Shown here: positions 33,701-41,484 of the stretch, piece after piece
How the letters are laid out: each line of letters begins with the position of its first letter
How positions within the stretch are numbered: the stretch's first letter is position 1
Source of the DNA: Gammaproteobacteria bacterium
GTDB taxonomy: Bacteria; Pseudomonadota; Gammaproteobacteria; Burkholderiales; Rhodocyclaceae
Reading direction: 5' to 3'
Length of the DNA: 64,000 bases
NCBI GenBank assembly: GCA_018824085.1
Contig: JAHJHI010000050.1
Location: 1-64,000 of the forward strand
Program-made: the position numbers and the translations under genes
Notes under the pieces: model-generated
What the model was told of the DNA's origin: nothing
Seen by the model: only the letters and a program-made list of their open reading frames with translations
Databases searched by the model: none

Positions 33701-34943
33701 CCTCGTACAGCCGGAAACACACGCCGCTCGACACCCGGCCGCAGCGCCCGGCGCGCTGCCTGGCCGCCGACTGCGCCACCGGCTCGACCTGCAGCTGCTC
33801 CACCTTGTTGCGATAGCTGTAGCGCTTCACGCGCGCCAGCCCGGTGTCGATCACGTAGCGGATGCCGGGCACCGTCAGCGACGTCTCCGCCACATTGGTG
33901 GCGAGGATCACGCGCCGCCCGTTCGAGCCCTGGAACACGCGCGACTGTTCCTGCGCCGACTGGCGCGCATACAGTGCCAGCACCTCGGGTTTCACGCCGG
34001 GCAGCCGGCCGTGGTGCTTGCGCAGCGCCTCGGTGCATTCGCGGATCTCGCGCTCGCCGGGCATGAACACCAGTGCATCACCCGGGCCGATGGAAAACGC
34101 CTCGTCCACCGCGTCGCACACCGCGTCGTACAGGTCGCGATCCTTCTGCGCCTCGAACGGACGCCAGCGCATTTCGATCGGAAACAGCCGGCCGCTCACC
34201 TCGATCACCGGCGCCAGCCGCTCGCCCTGCGCGAAGTGCCGCGCAAAGCGTTCTGCGTCCAGCGTGGCCGAGGTGACGATCACCTTCAGATCGGGGCGGC
34301 GCGGCAGCACCTCGCGCAGATAGCCGAGCAGGAAATCGATGTTCAGGCTGCGCTCGTGCGCCTCGTCGATGATGAGCGTGTCGTAGGCGGCGAGCCAGCG
34401 GTCGCGCTGCGTCTCGGCCAGCAGGATGCCGTCGGTCATCAGCTTGATGCGGCTCTCCTCCGACGTGCGGTCGGTGAAGCGGATCGCGTAGCCCACCTCG
34501 CGCCCGAGCGCCACGTTCAGCTCCTTGGCGACGCGGTCGGCGGTGGCGCGCGCGGCGATGCGTCGCGGCTGCGTGTGGCCGATCAGCCCGCGCGCGCCGC
34601 GTCCCAGCTCAAGGCAGAGCTTGGGCAGCTGGGTCGTCTTGCCGGAGCCGGTTTCGCCGCACACGATGATGACCTGGTGCGCGGCCAGCGCGGCGGCGAT
34701 TTCGTCGCGCCGCGCCGACACCGGCAGCTCCTCCGGATAGCTCACCACCGGCGCCGACGCGCGCCGCGCCGCCACCTTCGCCTGCGACGCCGCAATGCGC
34801 GCGCCCAGCCGCTCCGGCCACTGCCCGGGCGCACGGCTGCCGGGCGGCAGTTCGCGCAGCGCGCGCGCAATGGCGGCCGCGTCGCGGCTCATGCAGCTTT
34901 CGATCAGCGAGGAGATGGCGGTGTCGGGTTGCGGCGATTTCAT
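30798..34943 (-). CDS. hrpA: ATP-dependent RNA helicase HrpA
   Basis: HrpA is a large DEAH-box helicase acting on RNA and stalled ribosomes. The product has 1381 residues from ATG 34943. It contains Walker A GETGSGKTTQLP, the DEAH box IIDEAHERS, SATLDAERF, the motif VI region QRAGRCGRVSSG, HA2 and OB domains, and the long C-terminal DUF3418 region. An alanine- and proline-rich linker lies near residues 1060-1130. A slightly earlier ATG (34961) is possible. It follows crcB on the same strand with a 79-base gap. Confidence 0.97.
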   Translation of the reverse strand: MKSPQPDTAISSLIESCMSRDAAAIARALRELPPGSRAPGQWPERLGARIAASQAKVAARRASAPVVSYPEELPVSARRDEIAAALAAHQVIIVCGETGSGKTTQLPKLCLELGRGARGLIGHTQPRRIAARATADRVAKELNVALGREVGYAIRFTDRTSEESRIKLMTDGILLAETQRDRWLAAYDTLIIDEAHERSLNIDFLLGYLREVLPRRPDLKVIVTSATLDAERFARHFAQGERLAPVIEVSGRLFPIEMRWRPFEAQKDRDLYDAVCDAVDEAFSIGPGDALVFMPGEREIRECTEALRKHHGRLPGVKPEVLALYARQSAQEQSRVFQGSNGRRVILATNVAETSLTVPGIRYVIDTGLARVKRYSYRNKVEQLQVEPVAQSAARQRAGRCGRVSSGVCFRLYEEEDFNQRAAHTDPEILRSSLAGVILRMKSLGLADVEEFPFIDRPAPRAIADGYQLLQELGAVDEARALTTLGRELAKLPVDPRVARMVLAARDAGALREVLVITAGLSVQDPRERPEDRAGTADQAHAKFADERSEFLWYLKAWAAFDEVWKHQTQSKQREWCRAHFLNWLRMREWRDVHAQLHTLCAEHEWRENELPASFDALHRALLAGLLGNLGLRIEDARAGEPPYLGARAIKYWPHPGSALAKKGGKWIMCAELVETSRLFARCIARIEPEWVEEVGAHLIRRSTYEPHWSKSRGETVAWERGVIHGITLYAKRAVQYGKTDPVLARELLIREGLVNGDVTDVALRQMKFLQHNLDLVAQIERLEEKQRRQDLLVDESLIHAFYESVVPVDVIDLRSFERWRRDAERENPKLLHLTREQLMRHEAAGVSSERFPAKMDLLGQRLKLEYRHEPGAADDGVTLTVPLTLLNQIPANRLDWLVPGLIEEKVLQLAKTIPPRLRHRLQPVAGFVAGFVEQEHDLSEPLVKALARAIELRVSLKLPSDAIRAENLPAHLIMNVRVMDEHGRVLGQSRNLAELRTRLKDEVARRFEAARIALPAVQPAAGSAAPAPAAPAAPASRPPADARSAGARGSMADALSALGARDVVAKAPVPQPARKGRAEPAPLAVPAADTTAAAGEARFRAWTFGDLPELMEVEVAGRMVIGFPALQDEGDAVSLRVFDTPEAALGVHRRGLRRLFALELRDQVKYIEKSLPGLRDMAMLYMNLGTEADLRAQLVASTLERCCMMEPWPQDAAAFATRRDEARPRISLVAQEIGRLAGAIMNEYAGLQKRFATMKAHGEAVADMRAQLDALVGKHFVEATPFERLTHYPRYLKAMALRIDKLRADPPRDARAMTDWQALATLWERERIARARAGVTDPFIDEFRWLLEELRVQLFAQELRTPVPISVKRLQKIWESRSRG

Positions 34944-35022
34944 CGGGGAAGCGGGCAGCACGCGCCGGGCTGGCGCGCAAAACCCGCGATTGTCGCGGAA
35001 AGCGCGCGCCGGCGCGACCGCT

Positions 35023-35403
35023 TCAGCTGCGCACCCACTGCTGCCATACCCACCAGCCGAGTGCCGTCATCAGCAGCGAACCGGCAACGTGGGCGACGAT
35101 GGTGAAGGCCGCCCAGCCGGTGTGGCCGCGCTGCATCATCGAAAACACCTCGCCGGAGAAGGTGGAAAAGGTGGTCAGCCCGCCGAGGAAACCGGTCGCG
35201 ATCAGGAGCTTCAGATGCGCCGACAGTTCGGGCGTGCTCTGGAACAGGCCGAGCACCACGCCCATCAGGAAGCCGCCAACCAGATTCGCTGCCCACACGC
35301 CGAGCGGAAACGACGCGAACAGCGGATTGAGCAGCAGTGACAGGCCCCAGCGCAGCCAGGCCCCGACAGCGGCACCCGCGCCGACGGCGAAGAAGTTCAG
35401 CAT
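35023..35403 (-). CDS. crcB: Fluoride channel CrcB (Fluc)
   Basis: CrcB/Fluc forms a dual-topology dimeric fluoride exporter in the inner membrane. The 126-residue product has four membrane segments, the ANLVGGFLMG motif and the family signature GFLGGLTTFSTFSGE. No fluoride riboswitch could be recognised in the 116 bases upstream; only a short stem-loop is visible there. It precedes hrpA. Confidence 0.95.
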   Translation of the reverse strand: MLNFFAVGAGAAVGAWLRWGLSLLLNPLFASFPLGVWAANLVGGFLMGVVLGLFQSTPELSAHLKLLIATGFLGGLTTFSTFSGEVFSMMQRGHTGWAAFTIVAHVAGSLLMTALGWWVWQQWVRS

Positions 35404-35413
35404 GAGGAAGCGT

Positions 35414-35430
35414 CCGGATTCGAAGTCCGG
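35414..35430. repeat. Short stem-loop upstream of crcB
   Basis: CCGGA and TCCGG flank a seven-base loop TTCGAAG, ending 10 bases before the crcB start codon. It resembles a tRNA T-arm but no tRNA is present. It may influence crcB translation; this is only a possibility. Confidence 0.35.
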
Positions 35431-35519
35431 TCGATTTTAGGGCCTTGACGCCAAATCAGCGCGCGTTTCACGGCCCGGGGCGCGACGTTGCCCCTCGCGC
35501 CCCGGGCGGGCAGCCGGTG

Positions 35520-36410
35520 TCAGGCGTCCAATCGCTCCAACAGGCTGCGCAACTGTGCCGTCGCCGGCTCGTCGAGCGGCATCAGCGGACTGCGCGGCAC
35601 ACCGGCATCGAAGTCGCGCAGGCGCAACCCCGCCTTCACCGTGGTCGGCAAGCCGCCCTTGAGGACGAACTGCAGCACCGGCAACTGGCGGTAGAACACT
35701 TCGCGTGCGCGAGCCATGTCACCCGACAAGCAGGCCTCGTAGAGCGCGACCGGCCACTGCGGCACGATGTTCGGCGCCGCCGTGCACCAGCCGACCGCGC
35801 CGGCAGCGAACGCTTCGAGCGCCAGCGGATTGCTGCCGTTGTAGAACGGCACCCGTCCGTCGGACAACTGCACCAGGCGGTGCATGCGCTGGATGTCACC
35901 CGAGCTTTCCTTGACCATCGTCACATTGTCGATCTGCGCGATCATGCGGCAGATCAGCTCCGGCGACATGTCGATGCCGCTGGTCGCCGGGTTGTTGTAG
36001 ACCATGACCGGAATGCCGATGGCCTGCGCGATGCACTCGTAGTGCCGGAACACCTCCTGCTCCGTCAGCTTCCAGTACGACACCGGCAGCACCATCACCG
36101 CGTCGGCGCCGAGCTTCTCGGCGAAGCGCGCGCGGCGCACCGCATTGCGCGTCGTCAGATCCGAAATGCCGACGACCACGGGCAGGCGGCGCGCGACCCG
36201 CCGCACCGACGCCTCGGCCACGCGATCCCATTCATCGTCGTCGAGATAGGCGCTCTCGCCGGTGCTGCCGAGTGGCGCGATGGCGTGCGATCCGCTGGCG
36301 ACGAGCCGATCGATCAGACGCTCCAGCGCGGGCAGGTCCACCTGCCCGTCGCTCTCGCGAAACGGCGTGACCGGATACGAAATGATGCCTTTGAACTGAT
36401 TGTTTTCCAT
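35520..36410 (-). CDS. DapA/NAL-family Schiff-base aldolase or lyase, substrate unknown
   Basis: The 296-residue product belongs to the DHDPS/N-acetylneuraminate lyase family. It has the phosphate/carboxylate loop LGSTGESAYL, the catalytic Tyr in VMVYNNP and the Schiff-base Lys in TMVKESSGD. It is unlikely to be the housekeeping DapA, because it sits with a class II aldolase and a MocR-type regulator in what looks like a catabolic cassette. A GGAG lies about ten bases before its start. The aldolase gene ends 45 bases upstream. Substrate cannot be told from sequence. Confidence 0.85.
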   Translation of the reverse strand: MENNQFKGIISYPVTPFRESDGQVDLPALERLIDRLVASGSHAIAPLGSTGESAYLDDDEWDRVAEASVRRVARRLPVVVGISDLTTRNAVRRARFAEKLGADAVMVLPVSYWKLTEQEVFRHYECIAQAIGIPVMVYNNPATSGIDMSPELICRMIAQIDNVTMVKESSGDIQRMHRLVQLSDGRVPFYNGSNPLALEAFAAGAVGWCTAAPNIVPQWPVALYEACLSGDMARAREVFYRQLPVLQFVLKGGLPTTVKAGLRLRDFDAGVPRSPLMPLDEPATAQLRSLLERLDA

Positions 36411-36455
36411 GACTGCAGTGACTCCGGATGATTGGCGATAGGAATGGCGGGCGGA

Positions 36456-37238
36456 TCAGCAGAGGCAATCCAGATGACGCCCCAGCGCGCGACGCGCCTG
36501 ATATTCGAAAGCCGCCTGATGGCGGCGCGGCGTCGATATCCAGTCGCGCGCCTCGCGCCCGAGCGCATCGGGAACGGGCTGGACCGTGCCGGCGGCCATG
36601 GCCAGCAATTGCATGCGCGCAGCGCGCTCGATCAGCAGCGCCAGCACGCACGCTTCCTCGACGGTGCGCCCGGCGACCAGCTGTCCGTGGTGGGCCAGCA
36701 GGATGGCGCGCTTGTCGCCGAGCGCGCCGGCGATCAATTCACCTTCTTCGTTGCCGACCGGAATGCCCGGCCAGTGCGCGAGAAAGGCGCAGTTGTCGAA
36801 CAGCGGGCACAGGTCCATGTGCGACACCTGCAGCGGCACTTCCAGCATGGACAGCGCCGACACATGCAGCGGGTGCGTGTGGATGATGCAGTTCACGTCC
36901 GGCCGCGCGCGATAGATCCACGTGTGGAAGCGGTTGGCCGGATTGGGCATGCCCTCGCCCGCCACCACGTTCAGGTCATGGTCGACGTGCACCAGGCCGG
37001 ACGCGGTGATCTCGTCGAAACCCAGGCCGAAGCGCTGCGTGTAGAAGGTGCCGTCGGTGTCGGCACGCGCGGTGATCTGGCCGGCGAGCCCGGAATCGTG
37101 GCCGGCGTCGAACAGGATGCGGCAGGTCAGCGCGAGTTTCTCGCGGGTGGTGCGCTGCGGCATCTCGAGCGCCTGCTGCATCTGCCGGTGTGCCCGGTCG
37201 ACCAGTTCGGCCTTGGGCAGGGAGAGCGTATCTGTCAC
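36456..37238 (-). CDS. Class II aldolase/adducin family protein
   Basis: The 260-residue product has the zinc-dependent class II aldolase fold. Metal ligands are in the HTHPLHVSALSM motif and the later LLAHHGQLVAGRTVEEA motif, typical of sugar-phosphate aldolases and related decarboxylases. The GTG at 37238 is preferred because a GGAG ribosome binding site lies about ten bases upstream; the ATG at 37301 would add 21 residues overlapping the control region. It is transcribed away from the MocR regulator and into the DapA-family gene. Confidence 0.85.
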   Translation of the reverse strand: MTDTLSLPKAELVDRAHRQMQQALEMPQRTTREKLALTCRILFDAGHDSGLAGQITARADTDGTFYTQRFGLGFDEITASGLVHVDHDLNVVAGEGMPNPANRFHTWIYRARPDVNCIIHTHPLHVSALSMLEVPLQVSHMDLCPLFDNCAFLAHWPGIPVGNEEGELIAGALGDKRAILLAHHGQLVAGRTVEEACVLALLIERAARMQLLAMAAGTVQPVPDALGREARDWISTPRRHQAAFEYQARRALGRHLDCLC

Positions 37239-37357
37239 GGTGAAATCTCCATCTGGATGAGCGAACACCCGGCCGGCGCCGGGTGACCAGGACGTGGGCA
37301 CCAGCCTGGCAAGGGTTCGGCCAGTGCTCGCGTCCGGTACCCATGCTAGGATTTCAA

Positions 37358-37400
37358 TGGACCCTTAAAAACATCCAGAAAATTAATGTTTGATGGTCCA
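37358..37400. promoter_or_regulatory. Nested dyad operator between aldolase cassette and MocR regulator
   Basis: An outer inverted repeat TGGACC (37358-37363) / GGTCCA (37395-37400) encloses an inner one AAACAT (37369-37374) / ATGTTT (37386-37391), with centres one base apart. It lies in the 224-base divergent region, the expected place for the regulator's binding site. Which strand's promoter it covers is not clear. Confidence 0.65.
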
Positions 37401-37462
37401 GAAGAACGGGGCTGCCCGTCGCGCTCCCATCCGGCCCCGCCCCGTACCACGAGGAGACGCAC

Positions 37463-38944
37463 ATGCTTCGTCGCTGGGAACTGACGATGACGCTGGACCG
37501 GTCCAGTCCGCTGTCGGTCCATCTGCAGATCACCCAGGCCGTCATCGACGAGATCCAGCGCGGGCGGCTGCCACCGGGTACACCGTTGCCGGGCACGCGC
37601 ACGCTGGCACAGCAGCTCGGCGTGAATCGCAAGACCGCCGTGCTGGCTTATGACGAATTGCTGGCACAGGGCTGGATAGACCTGCAAGCGAAGCGGGGCG
37701 CCTTCGTGTCGCCGCAGCTGCCGGCGGCCCGGCCGCGCAGCGACGGGGCGCGCACCGCGGAGCACTTCCCGCTGCAGGACGGCATCGCCGCCGCCACGCC
37801 CTGCGACGGGGCCGACGACGGCGACAGTGCGGGCATCATCAGTTTCAGCGACGGCGTTCCGGACACGCGCCTGATCCCGTTCGACGTGCTGTCGCGCGCC
37901 TATCGGCACGCACTCGTCACGTCCGCCCGCGCCAATCGGCTGGCCTACGGAGATCCGCGCGGCAGTGCCGCCTTGCGCGGCGAGATCGCCGCCATGTTGC
38001 GGCTGGAGCGCGGACTGAACACAAACAAAGAGAACGTCTGCGCGGTGCGCGGCAGCCAGATGGGCATCTATCTCGCGGCCCGCCTGCTGGTCAGGCCGGG
38101 TGACCACGTCGTGCTGGAACACCTGAGCTATCCGCCGGCACGCGCGGCGTTCGCGTCCTGCGGCGCGACGCTGCACGGCGTGTCGCAGGACGCCTGCGGA
38201 CTGATCACCGATGAACTCGAGGCGCTGTGCCGTGGCCAACGCATCCGCGCCGTGTTCGTCACGCCGCACCATCAGTTTCCGACGACGGTGACGATGAGTG
38301 CCGAGCGGCGCATGCGACTCATCGACCTCGCCCGCCGGCATGATTTCGCCATCGTGGAAGACGACTACGACCACGAGTTCCACTTCGCGCACCACCCCAT
38401 GCTGCCGCTGGCCAGCATGGACCACGGCGGACGCGTGATCCACATCGGCTCGCTATCCAAGGTGCTGGCACCCGGCCTGCGCCTGGGCTACGTGGCCGCA
38501 TCGGCGGACGTGATCCGTCGATGCGCCGCCGAAATCATGCTCATAGACCGCCAGGGCAACGCACTGACCGAACTGGCGGTGACCGAACTCATGCACAGCG
38601 GCGAACTGAGGCGCCACATCCGGCGCGCGCTGCGCGTATATCAGGCACGTCTGCAGGACGCGACGACGCAGGTGCGCGCGGCCTTGCACCCACACGTGGC
38701 GTTCGACGTGCCCGGAGGCGGTCTGGCGCTGTGGCTGCGGCTGGCGGACGGTCTGGACATCGCGGCGCTGACGCGTGACGCGCTGGCCGAGGGCGTGCGC
38801 ATCCTGCCCGGGTCACAGTTCTCGGACCGTGACACGCCGGTCCCCGCGTTCCGGCTGGGCTACGGTTCGCTCGACGAAGGTGAGCTTGCGCACGGCGTCA
38901 CACGCCTGAAAGCGGCATTCTCGCGGCAGACCGGCGGTCGTTGA
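37463..38944 (+). CDS. MocR/PdxR-type GntR regulator with aminotransferase domain
   Basis: The 493-residue product joins an N-terminal GntR winged helix (about residues 10-80, with PLPGTRTLAQQLGVNRKTAVLAYDELLAQGW) to a class I aminotransferase-like domain (about 120-480). The PLP-binding lysine is in IHIGSLSKVLAPGLRLGYV. MocR proteins sense PLP-linked amino-acid or amine ligands and control divergent genes. The upstream dyad and the divergent aldolase/DapA-family genes are the likely targets. The first ATG is used, with GAGGAG just upstream. Confidence 0.92.
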   Translation: MLRRWELTMTLDRSSPLSVHLQITQAVIDEIQRGRLPPGTPLPGTRTLAQQLGVNRKTAVLAYDELLAQGWIDLQAKRGAFVSPQLPAARPRSDGARTAEHFPLQDGIAAATPCDGADDGDSAGIISFSDGVPDTRLIPFDVLSRAYRHALVTSARANRLAYGDPRGSAALRGEIAAMLRLERGLNTNKENVCAVRGSQMGIYLAARLLVRPGDHVVLEHLSYPPARAAFASCGATLHGVSQDACGLITDELEALCRGQRIRAVFVTPHHQFPTTVTMSAERRMRLIDLARRHDFAIVEDDYDHEFHFAHHPMLPLASMDHGGRVIHIGSLSKVLAPGLRLGYVAASADVIRRCAAEIMLIDRQGNALTELAVTELMHSGELRRHIRRALRVYQARLQDATTQVRAALHPHVAFDVPGGGLALWLRLADGLDIAALTRDALAEGVRILPGSQFSDRDTPVPAFRLGYGSLDEGELAHGVTRLKAAFSRQTGGR

Positions 38945-38988
38945 CGGCGGACGCGAACGGACCCGTACGCCGAAACCGCCGATCCGCA

Positions 38989-39016
38989 TGTAAGGTTGTT
39001 GCAACGGACCGGGTCT
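38989..39016 (+). promoter_or_regulatory. Candidate ECF-type promoter before the first sigma gene
   Basis: TGTAAG (38989-38994) and GGTCT (39012-39016) are 17 bases apart. A related pair, TGTAAC and CGACT, lies before the peroxidase gene. This could be an autoregulated ECF promoter; it is based on two sites only. Confidence 0.4.
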
Positions 39017-39048
39017 TCTCGGATAACTCCCCACACGCAGGCACGCCA

Positions 39049-39558
39049 GTGATACTCGGATTCAACAAACGAACCAGCTTCGAGCAGGCAGTTCGGGCCT
39101 ACAGCCCCGACCTGTACCGCTTCGCCTGGTGGCTGTGCCGCGACAAGTTCGTTGCCGAAGACCTGGTGCAGGAAACCTTCGCACGGGCCTGGAAGGCGTG
39201 GGGCGACATCAAGGACGCCTCGGCCACAAAGAGCTGGCTCATCACCATCGTGCGACGCGAACACGCCCGCCTGTATGAACGCAAGCAGTTCGACTATGTG
39301 GATACCGAACTGGAAGACCTGCAGATCGCAGCCGACCACGAACCGATAGAACTGTTTGAAATGGATAACCTGCTCGGCAGCCTGCCCCTGACTTTGCGCG
39401 AACCGCTGGTTCTTCAGGCGCTGGGCGGGTTCTCGTGCGCCGAGATCGCCACCATGCTCGATACCACCGAAGGCGCCATCATGACCCGGCTGACACGCGC
39501 CCGTCAGACGCTGCGCGGCGCGCTCAACGCACAACCGGGCCGGAGGGCGGAATCATGA
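39049..39558 (+). CDS. ECF-type sigma factor (first of two)
   Basis: The 169-residue product has sigma region 2 (AYSPDLYRFAWWLCRDKFVAEDLVQETFARAWKAW) and region 4 (LPLTLREPLVLQALGGFSCAEIATMLDTTEGAIMTRLTRARQTLR). It has no region 1 or 3, so it is an extracytoplasmic-function sigma factor. The GTG at 39049 gives a normal N-terminus; an upstream extension would overlap the MocR gene. The stop overlaps the anti-sigma start by four bases, fixing the partner. Confidence 0.9.
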   Translation: MILGFNKRTSFEQAVRAYSPDLYRFAWWLCRDKFVAEDLVQETFARAWKAWGDIKDASATKSWLITIVRREHARLYERKQFDYVDTELEDLQIAADHEPIELFEMDNLLGSLPLTLREPLVLQALGGFSCAEIATMLDTTEGAIMTRLTRARQTLRGALNAQPGRRAES

Positions 39559-40292
39559 ACCAGCCGGTTTTCAACTGCCTCGACTTCCGTCGCGAAAAGA
39601 CGGCCGATCCGCGCCACCTGAGCGAAGCGGCGGAAGAACACCTGATCGCCTGCCCCGCCTGCCAGAGCTTCTCGCGCCGCATCAACGCACAGGAACGATT
39701 GCTGCAGGAAGTGGTGAGCATAGACGTGCCGGACAGCCTGGCGGAACGCATCATCGTGTCGCAGCGTTCGCGTACCCGGGCGCCGTTCGCGCTGTGGGCG
39801 CTCGCCGCAAGCCTGATGCTGAGCGTGGGCATGGGCGTGCAGTTCTGGCATACGGCACCGGACCGCGAGCACGTCGCGATGGCGGTCGAGCATGTGCGCC
39901 ACGAGCCGGAAGCACTCATGAGCACCCGCCTGATCGAGCCCGAGCGCGTCGCACAGGTGTTCGAGAACTTTGGTGCCCATGTGCGCGTGCCGCTGTCGGC
40001 GGTGCGCTACGTGAAGCTGTGCCCGGTGCCGGGCGGCACCGGCTGGCACATCGTGTTCGATACGGCGAAAGGGCCTGTCACCGTGCTGCTGATGCCTCAG
40101 CAGACCGAACGCAAGGCCCGCATCATCACTGCCTCGTACGACGGCATGGGCGTGCACGTGGAACCGGGTGGCCAGGGCTTCTTCGCGGTCGTCGCCGGCG
40201 ACAAGGAACAGGCTCGCGCCGCGTCTGCCATGCTGAGCCAGCACGTGAGCTGGTCCAGCATCGGTCCGCTGGCAAGCGCCCGGGACTCCTGA
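39555..40292 (+). CDS. Membrane anti-sigma factor with zinc-type motif (DUF3379-like)
   Basis: The 245-residue product has a cytoplasmic N-terminus with C8, H29, C33 and C36, a C-x20-H-x3-C-x2-C pattern like zinc anti-sigma domains. One membrane segment follows at about residues 77-98, then a periplasmic domain of about 140 residues. The overall build matches the DUF3379 anti-sigma family. The ATGA overlap with the preceding sigma gene indicates coupled translation and a cognate pair. Confidence 0.8.
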   Translation: MNQPVFNCLDFRREKTADPRHLSEAAEEHLIACPACQSFSRRINAQERLLQEVVSIDVPDSLAERIIVSQRSRTRAPFALWALAASLMLSVGMGVQFWHTAPDREHVAMAVEHVRHEPEALMSTRLIEPERVAQVFENFGAHVRVPLSAVRYVKLCPVPGGTGWHIVFDTAKGPVTVLLMPQQTERKARIITASYDGMGVHVEPGGQGFFAVVAGDKEQARAASAMLSQHVSWSSIGPLASARDS

Positions 40293-40328
40293 ACCGCTGC
40301 GCCGGAACCCGCACCGGGAGAATTTCCC

Positions 40329-40355
40329 TGTAACAAAGCAGTCGCTGACACGACT
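40329..40355 (+). promoter_or_regulatory. Candidate ECF-type promoter of the catalase-like gene
   Basis: TGTAAC (40329-40334) and CGACT (40351-40355) are 16 bases apart, 53 bases before the start of the peroxidase gene. The pair resembles the site before the first sigma gene. Confidence 0.4.
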
Positions 40356-40407
40356 CCACGGTGAGGGCGCCACGAGCGCCCGTTGCCCGCCACCGCCTGG
40401 AGTCGTC

Positions 40408-41406
40408 ATGAAACACACCGCAAAGCCGCCCTGTCACACCGCCCGCCTGCTGGCAGCCGCCGCCCTCGCGTCGTTCGCCACACTGCCGGCATATGCAGCC
40501 GACCCCTCGCCCGCCGATCTGGTGGATGCGCTCAACGGCGTGTTCGGCCAGCACGCGGGGGCACGCGGCTCGCACGCCAAGGGTTTTTGTGCGCGCGGCA
40601 GCTTCACCCCGTCTGCCCACGCACGAACCCTCACCAGTGCGCGCATTTTTGGCGCCGGCACGGTACCCGCCGAAATCCGTTTCTCGGTGGCCGGCGGCAA
40701 TCCGGCCGCGTCCGACAAGAGCCGCTCCGCGCGCGGACTCGCCGTTCGCCTGGCTGACGGACAGGAAACGTGGGACATGGTGTTCATTTCCGAGCCGGTG
40801 TTCTTCGCCGCGACGCCGGCCTCCTTCGTGAGTTTCCTGCAGGCGCGCGTGGCCGACCCCGCAACGAAGAAGCCGGATCCGGCGAAGATTGCCGCACACA
40901 ACGAGCGCTTTCCGGAGGGCAAGACCCAGCTCGCGCTGCTGGCGGCACACGCGGCGCCATCCTCGTATGCCACGACGCCCTACTTCTCGAACCACGCCTT
41001 CCGCTTCGTCGGTGGCGAAGGCGGCGCGCGCTTTGCGCGGCTGCAGTTCGAGCCGCTGGCCGGCACGCACTACCTGAGCGAAGACGAAGAAAAGACGCTG
41101 CCGGGCGAATTCCTGCAGGACGAACTCGGAACACGGCTGGCGCGCGAAGCAGCCGCGTTCGACCTGTACGCGCAGCCGGCCGCCGACGGCGACGCGCTGA
41201 CCGATTCCAGCGTCCAGTGGTCCCGCACGCCCGCCAAGGTGTTGCTCGGGCGGCTCACCGTCACGGCAGTGACAGGTCAGGACTGCGCCGGCAGTGTCTA
41301 TATGCCCACGCAGTTGCCGGCGGGCATCGAACCGTCGGATGATCCGGTGTTGAAGGCTCGCGCGCCCGCCTATGCGGTGTCCGCGGCACGCCGCGCACCG
41401 CGCTGA
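40408..41406 (+). CDS. Exported catalase-like haem peroxidase (SrpA family)
   Basis: The 332-residue product begins with a clear signal peptide (cleavage after AYA, about residue 30), so it acts in the periplasm. It has the reduced catalase fold of catalase-related peroxidases: the distal His at about 56 in GSHAKGFCARGSF, the RFSVAGGNP and RGLAVRL segments, and the C-terminal RAPAYAVSAARR whose Tyr (about 322) is the likely haem ligand. Such enzymes remove organic peroxides more than hydrogen peroxide. It lies between two sigma/anti-sigma pairs. Confidence 0.88.
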   Translation: MKHTAKPPCHTARLLAAAALASFATLPAYAADPSPADLVDALNGVFGQHAGARGSHAKGFCARGSFTPSAHARTLTSARIFGAGTVPAEIRFSVAGGNPAASDKSRSARGLAVRLADGQETWDMVFISEPVFFAATPASFVSFLQARVADPATKKPDPAKIAAHNERFPEGKTQLALLAAHAAPSSYATTPYFSNHAFRFVGGEGGARFARLQFEPLAGTHYLSEDEEKTLPGEFLQDELGTRLAREAAAFDLYAQPAADGDALTDSSVQWSRTPAKVLLGRLTVTAVTGQDCAGSVYMPTQLPAGIEPSDDPVLKARAPAYAVSAARRAPR

Positions 41407-41420
41407 TCCGGCTCGCCCTT

Positions 41421-41449
41421 GATGCGCGCCGCTGCGCGCGGCGCGCATC
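41421..41449 (+). terminator. Perfect 12-bp hairpin after the peroxidase gene
   Basis: GATGCGCGCCGC (41421-41432) pairs fully with GCGGCGCGCATC (41438-41449) across a five-base loop, 15 bases after the peroxidase stop. No T run follows. It also covers the earliest possible start codons of the next sigma gene, which argues for the downstream start at 41485. Confidence 0.5.
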
Positions 41450-41484
41450 ATGCCCCCATGCCGACACCGCCACGTAACCGGCCC

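Noticed and set aside
31497-35105. 1202-codon plus-strand reading frame
   Set aside because: It is fully antisense to hrpA, is rich in Arg and His as expected of a GC-rich shadow frame, and shows no domain; hrpA has all helicase motifs.
35414-35430. tRNA-like T-arm (TTCGAAG loop)
   Set aside because: No acceptor, D or anticodon arm can be built around it.
35404-35519. Fluoride riboswitch upstream of crcB
   Set aside because: The conserved crcB-motif core could not be found; only a short unrelated stem-loop is present.
41419-41484. Earlier starts for the second sigma factor (41419, 41422, 41458)
   Set aside because: The first two lie inside a perfect hairpin and add residues without family sequence; 41458 remains possible but less likely.
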